NCBI GenBank assembly: GCA_019752535.1
Contig: JAIEMA010000032.1
Span: 1 to 64,000 of the forward strand
DNA length: 64,000 nucleotides
Source of the DNA: Bacteriovoracaceae bacterium
GTDB lineage: Bacteria; Bdellovibrionota; Bacteriovoracia; Bacteriovoracales; Bacteriovoracaceae
Reading direction: 5' to 3'
How positions within the stretch are numbered: the stretch's first letter is position 1; each line of letters opens with the position of its first letter. The notes under the pieces were generated by a model. It was not told where the DNA came from and made no database searches. It saw nothing but the letters and a program-made list of their open reading frames with translations. The position numbers were made by a program, and so were the translations under genes. This document shows positions 50,463-59,429 of this stretch, piece by piece.

Positions 50463-50781
50463 TTCGAAGATCAAAGTTGTGTGGGAAAGCCTTTGAGCAA
50501 ACAAGCTCATGCACACAGCCAGCTAAATCAATTTCGGGCGAACAATTTTTATCAACGGCCTTAAGCATTTGATCAAAATGCCAAATCTTTGTTTGTTCTT
50601 CATAAGCGGCAGTCGTTCCTAGGATCACTGCTTGCTCATAATGAATCACATAATCAGTGTTGAGAAGTTCGACATGGCGAATTTTGTCTTCATCCAATGG
50701 GCGCTGCTCAATCACTTGATTGACGTGTTGAGAATAATCTCCGCTCGCAAGTGTAATAAGAGCTGCAATGGCCGATTTCAT
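50446..50781 (-). CDS. Small exported hypothetical protein, 111 aa
   Basis: AAGGAC precedes the ATG. The N-terminus (MKSAIAALITLASG) is a short possible signal peptide. Four Cys (NCSPEI, AGCVHELVCSK and the final MICD) suggest a disulfide-stabilised periplasmic protein. No family recognised. It follows the Fic-like gene by one base, so they are probably one operon. Confidence 0.5.
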   Translation of the reverse strand: MKSAIAALITLASGDYSQHVNQVIEQRPLDEDKIRHVELLNTDYVIHYEQAVILGTTAAYEEQTKIWHFDQMLKAVDKNCSPEIDLAGCVHELVCSKAFPHNFDLRIMICD

Positions 50782-50782
50782 A

Positions 50783-51223
50783 TTAAGTCCTTGGTTCTAA
50801 GTGAGTATAAAAATATTGAGTAAGTTGTTTTAAATCTTCAGTTGTATCGCCTTTAAGAAGAATCGCTTGAAGCTTCTCTGGATCTTTAAGCTTCATCCCC
50901 TTAAATTTAATTTTATCTAGAAGATAGGCTTTACCTGTTCTTCCATTGGCATTGGCAAATGGATGAACGGCAATAAAGCCAAACCAGAAGTAGGCAAGAG
51001 CAAAAGAGAGTGATTTAAGCTCTAGGGCTTCTGAATAAAGTTCATCGAATTTTTCAAGGATAAGACTTAACTGACCTGCAATGTTTTGCGGCTGAGTAAA
51101 ACGAATTTTTTGACCTGTTTTGGCCACGCAAAAGACATCATGTTGCCGCAGTCCTGTGTGTACGGGACTAGGCTCGATTCTCGCATTAAGGCGACAGAGT
51201 TCATTGATGGCATTGGCTATCAT
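50783..51223 (-). CDS. Fic-domain protein with a degenerate catalytic motif
   Basis: The 146-residue protein has the Fic core: GQKIRFTQP flap, a helical bundle and the motif HPFANANGRTGK beginning at His87. The consensus is HPFx(D/E)GNGRxxR. Here the acidic residue is Asn, the first Gly of GNG is Ala and the last Arg is Lys. The catalytic His, the central Asn, Gly and Arg remain. AMP transfer may be altered or lost. I start at the ATG at 51223, since TATATT lies seven bases before it; a TTG three codons upstream is the alternative. No obvious antitoxin next to it. Confidence 0.8.
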   Translation of the reverse strand: MIANAINELCRLNARIEPSPVHTGLRQHDVFCVAKTGQKIRFTQPQNIAGQLSLILEKFDELYSEALELKSLSFALAYFWFGFIAVHPFANANGRTGKAYLLDKIKFKGMKLKDPEKLQAILLKGDTTEDLKQLTQYFYTHLEPRT

Positions 51224-51273
51224 GGGCGGCAATATAGCCTAAATCGCTTAAGGTAAAAAAAAGGACGTAAAAT

Positions 51274-52590
51274 TTACAGAGTTTTTGTCGCTGGGACGAG
51301 GATTTTAAAAGACGTTCCCTGCAATAGAGCAGAAGAGCAAGAAAGGGTCCCTCCGTGCTGTCGAATAATGCTGTAGCAGATTGAGAGTCCTAGGCCCGTG
51401 CCTTTATTTTCTGACTTCGTCGTAAAGAAAGGTGTGAAAATCTTTTTAAGATGGAACTCATCAATACCAGGCCCGTTATCAACGACTGTCACAGAGACGT
51501 GGTGATTTTCTTCTTCTTTCACAATGATCTCAATCTTTCCGCCGCCCCCTAAATGGCGCTCTAACACAGCATCACGAGCATTGTTGATGAGATTTAAAAG
51601 CACTTGTTCAAAAGCCAGGGCTTCACCCATGCAAGAGTAATGGGCATCAAGACTAAGAGTGAGTTCAATGTCCTGTTTTACTAAATCTTCTTTAGCGTAT
51701 TCATAGATACGAGTCACGATATCCGTCAGAGAGATATGGCCAAGTTTTAAAGGAGCCTCTCGTGAGAATATGCGGATATTTTGGACAATGCCCTTAATAC
51801 GCTCATTGGCTTTCTTGGCAAGCTTAAGAAGAGTTTGGGTCTGCGGATCAGTGGGTTGATCTTGCTCTAACTTTTCAAGGGCCGTGATAGTGACGGCCAG
51901 CGGATTATTGAGCTCGTGGGCAATGCCCGCACTCATTTCACCCAAGACGGCAAACTTGCTTAAGCGCTTAATTTCATCTCTGGCAAGTTTGAGGGATCTG
52001 GTTTTTTGCTCCAGCATGGCCGCTAAGCGGTTGTCCTGGGAATTGATCTCTTGACCCTCAAGAGAGTGAACTTTTGAATGGCAAACACAAACATGAGCAA
52101 AGGCTTCCTCAAATTCAGGACGAACAAAATTATCCATTTGATAGCCACAAAGCAGATGAAATTTATTTTCTTTACGCAAATTGTGCCAAAGCTTTTCAAG
52201 ATCTCTGGCCGCTTCAAAATTGTGCTGATCCATCAAGATATCAACGATCTCACCGTAGATGCGGACATTGAAAAAGTTTTTACCAATCGCCATCACTGCC
52301 GGACGGATCGTTTTATTAAAACCTTCATAAGAGATGCAGCTACCGATGAGAATTTGTTTGAGTATTTCGTTGGCATCGAAAAAAGCGATCTGATTTTTTG
52401 CCACAAGTTGATCCACGGGGTGGCCAAGATTGATGAGGTGGTTTCGGATAGACTCCCAGTGTTGAAGCCTTGCAGCGACGACAATCGCTTCATGGCGCAT
52501 CAAGCCTTCTGACAAGTAATTGGCCACTCTTTCAGCTAAAAAGGCTGAATGATCGTAGAACTGCACTTGATGATCTTGATGAGCGAGCAT
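51274..52590 (-). CDS. MEDS-domain sensor histidine kinase
   Basis: An N-terminal MEDS/DcmR sensory domain (residues 5-165: [32 protein letters not shown]) is followed by a linker coiled coil. The kinase core follows: the H-box [15 protein letters not shown]-box [13 protein letters not shown]1 VDNGPGID, F-box FTPFFTTK and G2 GTGLGLSI. There is no membrane segment, so it senses a cytoplasmic cue. No response regulator gene is adjacent, making it an orphan kinase. GAGGTA precedes the ATG. Confidence 0.92.
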   Translation of the reverse strand: MLAHQDHQVQFYDHSAFLAERVANYLSEGLMRHEAIVVAARLQHWESIRNHLINLGHPVDQLVAKNQIAFFDANEILKQILIGSCISYEGFNKTIRPAVMAIGKNFFNVRIYGEIVDILMDQHNFEAARDLEKLWHNLRKENKFHLLCGYQMDNFVRPEFEEAFAHVCVCHSKVHSLEGQEINSQDNRLAAMLEQKTRSLKLARDEIKRLSKFAVLGEMSAGIAHELNNPLAVTITALEKLEQDQPTDPQTQTLLKLAKKANERIKGIVQNIRIFSREAPLKLGHISLTDIVTRIYEYAKEDLVKQDIELTLSLDAHYSCMGEALAFEQVLLNLINNARDAVLERHLGGGGKIEIIVKEEENHHVSVTVVDNGPGIDEFHLKKIFTPFFTTKSENKGTGLGLSICYSIIRQHGGTLSCSSALLQGTSFKILVPATKTL

Positions 52591-52732
52591 TTATCTACCT
52601 CGGTTTATAAGAGTACTTCATCAGAATGAAAAATCCATGATTTTAATCAATCAGTACCTTAAGATAACCTCGCTTTTTAAGTTTCTCCGGAATAAACTGT
52701 GCCCATCAAGAATTGCATTTTTTGGAGGCCAG

Positions 52733-53293
52733 ATGTTTAAAGTTTTTAGTGCCCTTATTCTCACAACTTGTCTAATGAGCCACTCGTTTGCGGCCTCTCC
52801 TGTCGTTGTCATGCAAACTTCACACGGAACGATTGAGATTGAACTGAATGAAGAGAAAGCTCCAGAAAGTGTTAAGAACTTCTTAAAGTATGTAGATGAT
52901 AAATTTTATGATGGGACTATTTTTCATCGAGTGATCAGTTCTTTCATGATTCAAGGTGGAGGCTTTACTCCAAAGATGGAGCAGAAAAAGACTCGAGCAG
53001 CGATTAAAAATGAAGCCGGCAATGGTTTAACTAACGATGTGGGAACGATTGCCATGGCCCGCACAAGTGAAATTCATTCGGCGACGTCGCAGTTTTTTAT
53101 CAACGTCGAAAACAATACTATGCTCAATCATCGTGACAATACAGATGCAGGGTTTGGTTATGCAGTGTTTGGCAAAGTCACTAGTGGCATGCATGTTGTG
53201 AATCGAATTAAAGCCGTCCGCACTGGTAATCGTGGCGGGCATGGTGATGTGCCAATGGATAATGTTGTTATTAAGAACGTTCGTCGCAAATAG
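52733..53293 (+). CDS. Periplasmic cyclophilin-type peptidyl-prolyl isomerase
   Basis: The ATG at 52733 has GGAGG six bases upstream and gives a signal peptide (MFKVFSALILTTCLMSHSFA); the open frame starts 96 bases earlier without signals. The cyclophilin domain shows FHRVISSFMIQGGGF, IAMARTSEIHSATSQFFIN and FGYAVFGKV, with the catalytic Arg in FHR. It catalyses proline cis-trans isomerisation during folding of exported proteins. Followed by two short genes in one operon. Confidence 0.93.
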   Translation: MFKVFSALILTTCLMSHSFAASPVVVMQTSHGTIEIELNEEKAPESVKNFLKYVDDKFYDGTIFHRVISSFMIQGGGFTPKMEQKKTRAAIKNEAGNGLTNDVGTIAMARTSEIHSATSQFFINVENNTMLNHRDNTDAGFGYAVFGKVTSGMHVVNRIKAVRTGNRGGHGDVPMDNVVIKNVRRK

Positions 53294-53300
53294 GAAGCAT

Positions 53301-53513
53301 ATGAGTAAGGTTGTTGATCTCACAGAATTGAGTCCGAAGAAGCTTAGAACTTTAAGAAATAATCTGAACAATCGTTTAGAGTCCTTTTCTACGAGTGGCG
53401 AGGGCGCCAAAGAATTGCAAAAGAGCCATGTGCTTTTTGGTAAAACAGAAGGTGAATGTGCTCAGATGCTGATTGATGTCTTAAGAGAAATTAAAAGAAG
53501 AAGTCGCGCATGA
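53301..53513 (+). CDS. Small basic hypothetical protein, 70 aa
   Basis: AGGAAG lies before the ATG at 53301, seven bases after the cyclophilin stop. The protein is mostly helical and basic (SPKKLRTLRNNLNNRL, REIKRRSRA). No family recognised. It overlaps the S4 gene by four bases. A role with RNA is suggested only by the neighbour and charge. Confidence 0.6.
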   Translation: MSKVVDLTELSPKKLRTLRNNLNNRLESFSTSGEGAKELQKSHVLFGKTEGECAQMLIDVLREIKRRSRA

Positions 53514-53737
53514 ACCCAAGACCTATTGAACTTAAAGCTGGATTAGATCATATCGATTTGTGTGATTTAATGAAAATAGCCGACATGAGCTCGAGTGGTG
53601 GAGCTGCGAAACACATCATTGCTGAGGGACAAGTTAAAGTCGATGGGCAAGTTGAATTAAGAAAAAGATGTAAAATTAGAGTAGGACAAGTGGTTGAATA
53701 TCAGGGAGACAAAATTATATTAGTCTCCCCGAAATAA
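53510..53737 (+). CDS. RNA-binding S4 domain protein (YbcJ-like)
   Basis: The 75-residue protein is one S4 domain: IDLCDLMKIADMSSSGGAAK, IIAEGQVKVDGQVELRKRCKI and VGQVVEYQGDKIIL. S4 domains bind structured RNA, and YbcJ/RlbA-like members are associated with ribosomes. It overlaps the previous gene by four bases and is two bases from the convergent secreted gene. Confidence 0.9.
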   Translation: MNPRPIELKAGLDHIDLCDLMKIADMSSSGGAAKHIIAEGQVKVDGQVELRKRCKIRVGQVVEYQGDKIILVSPK

Positions 53738-53738
53738 A

Positions 53739-54398
53739 TTACGAGCGTGGGTCTGGTTCACCGTAACAATCAGTGACTTCTTTTTTGTGTGTTTGAACTT
53801 TGTACTCCACACATTCTGTATCATCTGGATTATTTCCAATCCATTTTACGCAATCATTGGCTTCCCAGATAAATTGAATTCTGTATGGGTTAATCATTTT
53901 TCCTTGAACAGAGAACGCTTGAGAGAGTCCAGCATTAGATTCTTTAACATCACCAATGAAGCATAAAAGTCCGTAATCAATCTGATCAAGTCTAACTGAG
54001 TTTTGAATATGATCTCTTGAAACGACAGGATCAATCGTGAAGAATTGCTTCCAAGGTTTAAAATACATCACAAAAGAAAGATCAATCTTTGGATCACATT
54101 TGATTGTGCCTGTGTGATAGGCACTCTCGAATTTTCCAGAAGTCACATCTCCTGAAAGCATGAAGCCTGGCTGACCATTAACAGAGCCATGGAGCACTCC
54201 ATTTTGATCAACACGCAAGTCTAAAACCGTTTCACTAAAAGTGACGTTGTTGGAGAATTTTGAAGAGATGAGCAGCTTTTTGTTCCAAGGCTTGTTCCAT
54301 CCACTTTTTGCGATGGCCGTGACGTCACAGTTGTAGACTGGAAGTGCAACTGCGGAAAGAGAGACGAATAAGGCCATTAAGCCTAAAAATATTTTCAT
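53739..54398 (-). CDS. Secreted hypothetical protein, 219 aa
   Basis: AAGGAG before the ATG and a signal peptide (MKIFLGLMALFVSLSAVA). The mature protein is rich in beta-strand pattern and has six Cys (YNCDVT, IKCDPK, LLCFIG, NDCVKW, TECVEY, TDCYGE), probably disulfide-bonded. No family recognised. It is the last of a minus-strand run with a LamG lipoprotein and a NamZ-like enzyme. Confidence 0.65.
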   Translation of the reverse strand: MKIFLGLMALFVSLSAVALPVYNCDVTAIAKSGWNKPWNKKLLISSKFSNNVTFSETVLDLRVDQNGVLHGSVNGQPGFMLSGDVTSGKFESAYHTGTIKCDPKIDLSFVMYFKPWKQFFTIDPVVSRDHIQNSVRLDQIDYGLLCFIGDVKESNAGLSQAFSVQGKMINPYRIQFIWEANDCVKWIGNNPDDTECVEYKVQTHKKEVTDCYGEPDPRS

Positions 54399-54466
54399 AA
54401 AAACTCCTTAGATTGGCTTGAAATACCTCTCTAAGGAAGGGATGAAAAGTGAAGAATGCGTTAAGG

Positions 54467-55165
54467 CTAGAAATGGGCCTTTTGCTGGTTATAGAGCTGC
54501 TGTAATTCAATAGGGTTAAGAGCTCTCTTCCAGATAAAGGCTTCTCTGAGTTCACCTTGGAAATGAAAGTTTGAACCATCATCTTCTGCGCCGATTGAAG
54601 CATTATAAGAGGCGCTAGCAGGAGTTTTTTTATTCTTAAAAGCCACTTTCCCTTGAGTCTCTACAGGGGCTCCATTGATAAAGAGTTGGATTTGATTCAA
54701 TTCATAATTAATAGTCGCTGCGATATGGACCCACTGATTCTCTGGAATTTGGATTTTTGATTTCACTTCCTGGGCAGCTTCTTCATCAAACGATCGACCA
54801 AAAGCGACTGGATAGCGATCAATCAGTCTCAAGCTCGCTCGCGAAGTAGAGCTAGGGGCTTTTGCATTGATAGAGAGAGCGAAAAGGTCTTGAGGATCTG
54901 GATTGGATTTTTTGGTTTTAACCCAAATGGCAAAAGTGAGGGCAGAAGCCTCTTTCGCCACTTCAGTGGCGGTAGGAAGTGACCAGTAGTTTTCTCTCTG
55001 AGTCGCGTGATGATTATTGCCAGAGAGGTCGATAAATTTTTTGTCACTCATGTTGGGATCAAAAGAGATATGTAGAGAGTTTTCCACGGCTAACTCGGAA
55101 GAGAGAGGAGGAAGAGGTGAAAAACGAGCACATGAGGCAAGAATAAGTAGGGCCAATAATTTCAT
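54467..55165 (-). CDS. Lipoprotein with a LamG/concanavalin A-like domain
   Basis: A type II signal peptide (MKLLALLILASC) has a lipobox LASC, so the protein is probably lipid-anchored. The rest is a LamG-3 jelly-roll: LHISFDPNMSDKKFIDLSGNNHHA, ALTFAIWVKTKK, WVHIAATINYELNQIQLFINGAPV and FQGELREAFIWKRALNPIELQQLYN. Such domains bind carbohydrates or proteins on surfaces. Its neighbour is a NamZ-like muramidase, so glycan binding is reasonable but not shown. Confidence 0.85.
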   Translation of the reverse strand: MKLLALLILASCARFSPLPPLSSELAVENSLHISFDPNMSDKKFIDLSGNNHHATQRENYWSLPTATEVAKEASALTFAIWVKTKKSNPDPQDLFALSINAKAPSSTSRASLRLIDRYPVAFGRSFDEEAAQEVKSKIQIPENQWVHIAATINYELNQIQLFINGAPVETQGKVAFKNKKTPASASYNASIGAEDDGSNFHFQGELREAFIWKRALNPIELQQLYNQQKAHF

Positions 55166-55173
55166 CGTGTCTC

Positions 55174-56364
55174 CTAATAAATCAGATAGGGAAGTCGTCT
55201 CTTCTTAAACGCTTCTAGCGCTAAATCAATGCGCTTGGATTCTTCACTCCATGGAACCATCTTTTTGATGGATTCTACAAGATGCACACTTCCATAAGAG
55301 CGAGCCGACATATCTTTGATGTTGAGATCATTAGGGAAGAGTTCAATTAAAGTCTGAGCGACTTTGTAGGTAAATTCATCCGTGCGTGTGAGCGAGAAGT
55401 CACCAGTGATTTTCACTCCATTGACCGTTTTCCCATCATAGGTGGCGCGAGTCACATTCCAGCTCAATGTTTCAAACGAGAGACCAGGGAATTGTAGAGC
55501 GTTGAGATGATCACGTAAAAGGATGGCCTTCTCTGGTGTGATCCAAGGGGCGCCTATGACTTTAAAAGCGAGATCATTTTTAAGCCCACGGCCCACGGCC
55601 AGATTGAAGTTCTCCAAAGTTCCCCAAAGAGCATAAAGTGGAATTTGCGTCGGTTCAACCAGGGCCGGTGAAGGAGAGATCCATTGGCGATCCCACTTAT
55701 CCCACAAACTCTCTCGCTTCCAACCTCGCGCGGCCACGATTTTGAGTTGAGTGTTCATTTTATTCTCAACATTGATCATTTGGGCCAGCTCACCCAAAGT
55801 CATTCCATGGCGAGTGGGGACTGTATGATAAGAAGTGAATCCACCTGCTAAATCTTGAGTTAACGTTTCCCCCTCAATCTTTCCGCCCAAAAGATTCGGG
55901 CGGTCAAGAATGATGACTTCAATCTTTGCGGCGCTGGCCGCTTTCATGACCTCAGCTATGGTTGAGAAATAAGTGTAATAGCGAACTCCAACGTCTTGAA
56001 GATCAACCACGATGGCATCAAGTCCTTTTAGATCTTGAAGAGAGGGAGCCCTTGAGCCACGCTTATAAAGTGAGATGACAGGAAGACCTGTCTGCTCATC
56101 TACACCATCGCCGACCCATTCATCGGCCATGCTTCTCAGTCCATGCTCAGGTGCGAAGATTTTTACGAGTGTGAAATTTTTAAAAAGTGTATCAATCAGA
56201 TGGGTTTGAGTTTTATCGACTCCTGCAGAGTGAGTGAGGACTGCAAGTTTTTTATCCTGAAGTAAATTGACCACTTCGGATTCAGTTAAACGGTCTATGC
56301 CGAAATCATAAGCAAAACTTAAGACTGGAAAGGCCAAGAGCAGAGAGAGGATAAGCTTTTTCAT
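55174..56364 (-). CDS. NamZ-like exo-beta-N-acetylmuramidase (DUF1343)
   Basis: Signal peptide (MKKLILSLLLAFPVLSFA) and a complete DUF1343 domain. LAVLTHSAGVDKT, FAPEHGLRS, GLPVISLYKRGSRAPS, VVDLQDVGVRYYTYFST, DRPNLLGGKIEGE, TVPTRHGMTLGELAQMIN and VGRGLKNDLAFKVIGAPWI match the NamZ family. NamZ removes terminal MurNAc from peptidoglycan fragments. Export suggests action in the periplasm or on prey wall. Length 396 is typical. Start ATG at 56364 has a poor TACGTT six bases upstream. Confidence 0.9.
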   Translation of the reverse strand: MKKLILSLLLAFPVLSFAYDFGIDRLTESEVVNLLQDKKLAVLTHSAGVDKTQTHLIDTLFKNFTLVKIFAPEHGLRSMADEWVGDGVDEQTGLPVISLYKRGSRAPSLQDLKGLDAIVVDLQDVGVRYYTYFSTIAEVMKAASAAKIEVIILDRPNLLGGKIEGETLTQDLAGGFTSYHTVPTRHGMTLGELAQMINVENKMNTQLKIVAARGWKRESLWDKWDRQWISPSPALVEPTQIPLYALWGTLENFNLAVGRGLKNDLAFKVIGAPWITPEKAILLRDHLNALQFPGLSFETLSWNVTRATYDGKTVNGVKITGDFSLTRTDEFTYKVAQTLIELFPNDLNIKDMSARSYGSVHLVESIKKMVPWSEESKRIDLALEAFKKRRLPYLIY

Positions 56365-56387
56365 GGGGCAAACGTATCAAGGGACGA

Positions 56388-57896
56388 CTAAAACGCCAAC
56401 CCTTCACGTTTTGCGGCAATCAAAGTACGCAGATAAAGGGCAAGGCCTTCTTGAGGTGAGAGTTTCCAGAAAGCTAAGTGATCAAGATTATAAAGTACGC
56501 GGACAGAGTTCATTGTATCAACTGCGGCCCCAGCAAGAGGTGAGCTTCCTTCGGTTGGGCCGTAAGAGAGCATATGGGTGTACACAGGATCAACACCTTG
56601 AGTGGCACGATCGTAAGCCGGTGGAAGGAAAACTAAATTATAAACTTTTAAAGCACTCGATTCGTCACTCGATGGATTGAGATCGGCATGATGGGCCATG
56701 GTCATCAGGTTTTGGCGATCTAGAGCGGAGTAAATAGTCTGGGCGATATGATCAACGACGCGTGGATCTTTGGCGATAAGATTTAAAGGAAGTTTGAGAG
56801 TGTCACTGACTTGAGGGAAGACGCCGCGATAAAATAAATCTGGGCGCGCCTTATAATCAGCAATCACACTACCGTTTGGAGTGCCACCGACATTAAACCA
56901 AGCGGCCACATTTCCTAATCCTTCAGCGAGATCTTGCTCATGACGTTTTTTTATTTCATGCATGACTCTTGAACCCATCGAGCGGCTAATCACGAGATGA
57001 GGACCATCAAGCTTGGCGAGCTCGGCTTCCGTTTGCTCCACTTGTTCACTCATTGACGCCAGCGAGTTGCGATAAATGATCTCAACTTTTGCCCCTAAAT
57101 GAGAGAGCTCTTTTTTTAGGAAACTGTAACCAGTCTTCTCTGTTTCTTTGATAAAAAGATTGTAAGGAAAGACTCCTGAGAGCATCCCGTTCTCATAAGA
57201 GAGTTGGGGAACGAAGGCGATTTTTAATTTGTTGGCCGCTATCTCTTCATTAAATTCCGAAACAAAAACCTCTTTGAGTTCACTTAAATCCATCTTTTCG
57301 AGGTCATTAAAGTTTCTTTGAGCGTTCGGACGAGAGTTATCGGCATTTTTAATGTTTGAAATGAGCGAATAGGCTTTGGCCGTGCAGCGATACCCATTTT
57401 GAAGAAAAAACGCATGCCACGAGAGTTGATCATAAGGAAGTTCATCAAGCTGACAACTTTCATGGTCAAGGGCCTTGACGGTTCTTTCTGATTTTTCCTC
57501 TAAATCTTTTTCATCTTGAGCAGTGTTGAATTCAGCAGCCGAAGATGGGAGATCGTTATAAATACCAAGTTTCTGGGCCACGCTAATGGACTGTGATTGA
57601 ATGGCAAGGAGTCTCACGGCCGTGCGAGCTGTAAAGCAATCCTCTTTGAGAAAGAGCAGATCATTCTCAACATTGTTGTAAGCCACTAGAGCTTCTTTAT
57701 CATTTTTATTCTTAAGAGCTTTAAGACCTTTGACTGAATCTTCGACTTGAGTCACGGAACAGCCACCTAAGGCTTGGCGAAGTTGGGCGGCCTCTTGCTC
57801 TAAGCGAGCCAGTTCAATCGCCTCAGGAGAGATGAGGGCAAAACTAAGAAGAGGGTAAAGGGCCGTAAGACCCAAGAATGCAGATTTCAATTTCAT
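56388..57896 (-). CDS. Exported hypothetical protein with a possible hydrolase motif, 502 aa
   Basis: Signal peptide (MKLKSAFLGLTALYPLLSFA), then a helical first half with Cys residues and a second half containing LVISRSMGSRVMHE and WFNVGGTPNGS. The strand-S-x-x-helix pattern SRSMGSR could be an alpha/beta-hydrolase nucleophile elbow (usual GxSxG), but Gly is missing before the Ser. No family recognised. It lies 23 bases before the NamZ-like gene on the same strand and is probably in its operon. Confidence 0.6.
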   Translation of the reverse strand: MKLKSAFLGLTALYPLLSFALISPEAIELARLEQEAAQLRQALGGCSVTQVEDSVKGLKALKNKNDKEALVAYNNVENDLLFLKEDCFTARTAVRLLAIQSQSISVAQKLGIYNDLPSSAAEFNTAQDEKDLEEKSERTVKALDHESCQLDELPYDQLSWHAFFLQNGYRCTAKAYSLISNIKNADNSRPNAQRNFNDLEKMDLSELKEVFVSEFNEEIAANKLKIAFVPQLSYENGMLSGVFPYNLFIKETEKTGYSFLKKELSHLGAKVEIIYRNSLASMSEQVEQTEAELAKLDGPHLVISRSMGSRVMHEIKKRHEQDLAEGLGNVAAWFNVGGTPNGSVIADYKARPDLFYRGVFPQVSDTLKLPLNLIAKDPRVVDHIAQTIYSALDRQNLMTMAHHADLNPSSDESSALKVYNLVFLPPAYDRATQGVDPVYTHMLSYGPTEGSSPLAGAAVDTMNSVRVLYNLDHLAFWKLSPQEGLALYLRTLIAAKREGLAF

Positions 57897-57957
57897 ATGG
57901 CTTCATTATGAATCAAGGCTGTGAGGCAAATGAGGGAATTGAAGTTTTTACATACCG

Positions 57958-58581
57958 CTAGAAGCGAAAAAGCAGGTCCTGGAATTCAGTGTTTTCCTCT
58001 GAATAATGAAATTTACTCTCAAGAACTCTGGAGGAGATCACAGTAAAATGAGGGGAGAGAAGCTTAAGGTACTGTTTTCTTGTCCGAATCTTCGCCCATT
58101 TGTCATGAAAATCGAGCTCGCTCTGCTGGCGCTTATACTCAATATCAGTAGGAACAGTTAAATACAGAAACCTCACCCGACGAGCGAGAATGGGGAGAAT
58201 GAGCTTTAAGTCTTTATCGCTTAAGTACTGAAGGACTGAGTTACAAATGGCGAGATCAAAAATATAGGCCCCTCGAGCTGGATTTTGAGCCCAGCTTAAA
58301 AGGTCTTCTTGAAACAGGTGGGCCTTTGTGATCTTGACTCGTTTAAAAGCAGGAGGTGAAGGCTCGATGCCAACGATGCGTCTGGGTTTAAACGTGCGAA
58401 TCATCTCTTTTAAAAGATTTCCATAACCAAAGCCAAGATCAATGAGGGATTTCACCTCAAAGCCTTCTAAATTAAAATAAGCGGCGAGGTAGCGAGAGTG
58501 ATCCTTCACATTACCAATTCCATCAATTGTTTTGAGGTCTTGATAATTTTCATCCCAATAATCTTGGTCAAATGGCTTCAT
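57958..58581 (-). CDS. Class I SAM-dependent methyltransferase
   Basis: 207 residues. SAM motif I reads LIDLGFGYGNLLKEMI, followed by the acidic IVGIEPS, the FDLAICNSVLQYLSD motif IV region and later strands. This is a typical small-molecule type Rossmann methyltransferase, with DQDYWDENYQDL at the N-terminus. Substrate unknown. TAGATT lies exactly six bases before the ATG at 58581, predicting a leaderless mRNA. Divergent from an OsmC-like gene. Confidence 0.85.
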   Translation of the reverse strand: MKPFDQDYWDENYQDLKTIDGIGNVKDHSRYLAAYFNLEGFEVKSLIDLGFGYGNLLKEMIRTFKPRRIVGIEPSPPAFKRVKITKAHLFQEDLLSWAQNPARGAYIFDLAICNSVLQYLSDKDLKLILPILARRVRFLYLTVPTDIEYKRQQSELDFHDKWAKIRTRKQYLKLLSPHFTVISSRVLESKFHYSEENTEFQDLLFRF

Positions 58582-58587
58582 TCTACT

Positions 58588-58593
58588 AATCTA
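58588..58593 (-). promoter_or_regulatory. -10 box of the methyltransferase, leaderless arrangement
   Basis: TAGATT on the minus strand, followed by AGTAGA and the ATG at 58581. No Shine-Dalgarno sequence. The divergent gene at 58622 by contrast has AAAGGAGG, so only one side of this promoter pair is leaderless. Confidence 0.45.
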
Positions 58594-58621
58594 TCTCTAT
58601 TGATTCGACAAAGGAGGCCCT

Positions 58622-59002
58622 ATGGTGAATGGACATTTACAAAAACCTTATAAAGCTCAATTTCATGATGGCCGTCATCCGTTCAGTGCTGATCTTGATT
58701 CAAAATTTGGCGGCGAAGACTCTGCCCCCAATCCTCACGAACTTCTTGAGGCTGCTTTGGTGGGTTGTACTCTACAAACCATCCAGCTTTATGGGGCCAG
58801 AAAAGGTTGGGATATTGGCTCAACTGAAGTCGTTGTTAAATTTGTTTCAGAAGGCGCGGAAGTCGTTCTCTCTCGCACCATTAAGTTTGATTTAAGTCTT
58901 AATGAGGAACAAAAAACGAGACTAACTGAAATCGCCAATAAATGCCCCATCCATAAGGCCCTCTTGGCGCCAACAAAAATTGAGACTCAGATTATTTCTT
59001 GA
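58622..59002 (+). CDS. OsmC family protein
   Basis: 126 residues with the OsmC fold: [44 protein letters not shown] carries the first catalytic Cys (in VGCTL), and the second is in [10 protein letters not shown]. Members reduce organic hydroperoxides through a pair of thiols. AAAGGAGG gives a strong start. Its end overlaps mscL by 11 bases. Confidence 0.92.
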   Translation: MVNGHLQKPYKAQFHDGRHPFSADLDSKFGGEDSAPNPHELLEAALVGCTLQTIQLYGARKGWDIGSTEVVVKFVSEGAEVVLSRTIKFDLSLNEEQKTRLTEIANKCPIHKALLAPTKIETQIIS

Positions 59003-59393
59003 GAAGATCTCTGATCTCAGTCAGTAAAACAATATCGGCCGCAGGTGCTGCTGGAGCCGCTGGTTTCGCTTCTTCTTTCTTTTTTAAGGAGTTCATTAAC
59101 TTCACAACAGAGAAGATAGCAAAAGCGATAATGATAAAATCAATAACAGACTGAAGAAAGAGTCCGTATTCGATTGAGACGGCCGGAATTCCTGGAATCA
59201 TTGATTCTTTGAGCACCAGTTTAAGATTATCAAATTTCACTCCGCCGATAATGACACCAATAATAGGAGTGATAATGTTGGTTACGAGAGAGGTCACGAT
59301 CTTCCCAAAGGCTCCACCAATCACAACACCAACGGCTAAGTCCATCACGTTGCCGCGCATTGCAAAACTTTTAAACTCACTCATAAAGCTCAT
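58992..59393 (-). CDS. mscL: Large-conductance mechanosensitive channel
   Basis: 133 residues with two membrane helices: [28 protein letters not shown] (TM1 with the pore constriction) and [28 protein letters not shown] (TM2), then the KKKEE cytoplasmic helix with an Ala/Pro-rich linker. MscL opens under membrane tension and protects from hypo-osmotic shock. GGGAG precedes the ATG. Confidence 0.95.
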   Translation of the reverse strand: MSFMSEFKSFAMRGNVMDLAVGVVIGGAFGKIVTSLVTNIITPIIGVIIGGVKFDNLKLVLKESMIPGIPAVSIEYGLFLQSVIDFIIIAFAIFSVVKLMNSLKKKEEAKPAAPAAPAADIVLLTEIRDLLKK

Positions 59394-59429
59394 GAAGACT
59401 CCCTGTTCATTATTTGAGAATATTATTCA

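Noticed and set aside
56388-57896. Lipase or esterase assignment from SRSMGSR
   Set aside because: The nucleophile elbow lacks the first Gly of GxSxG, and no other hydrolase motif is seen. Left as hypothetical.
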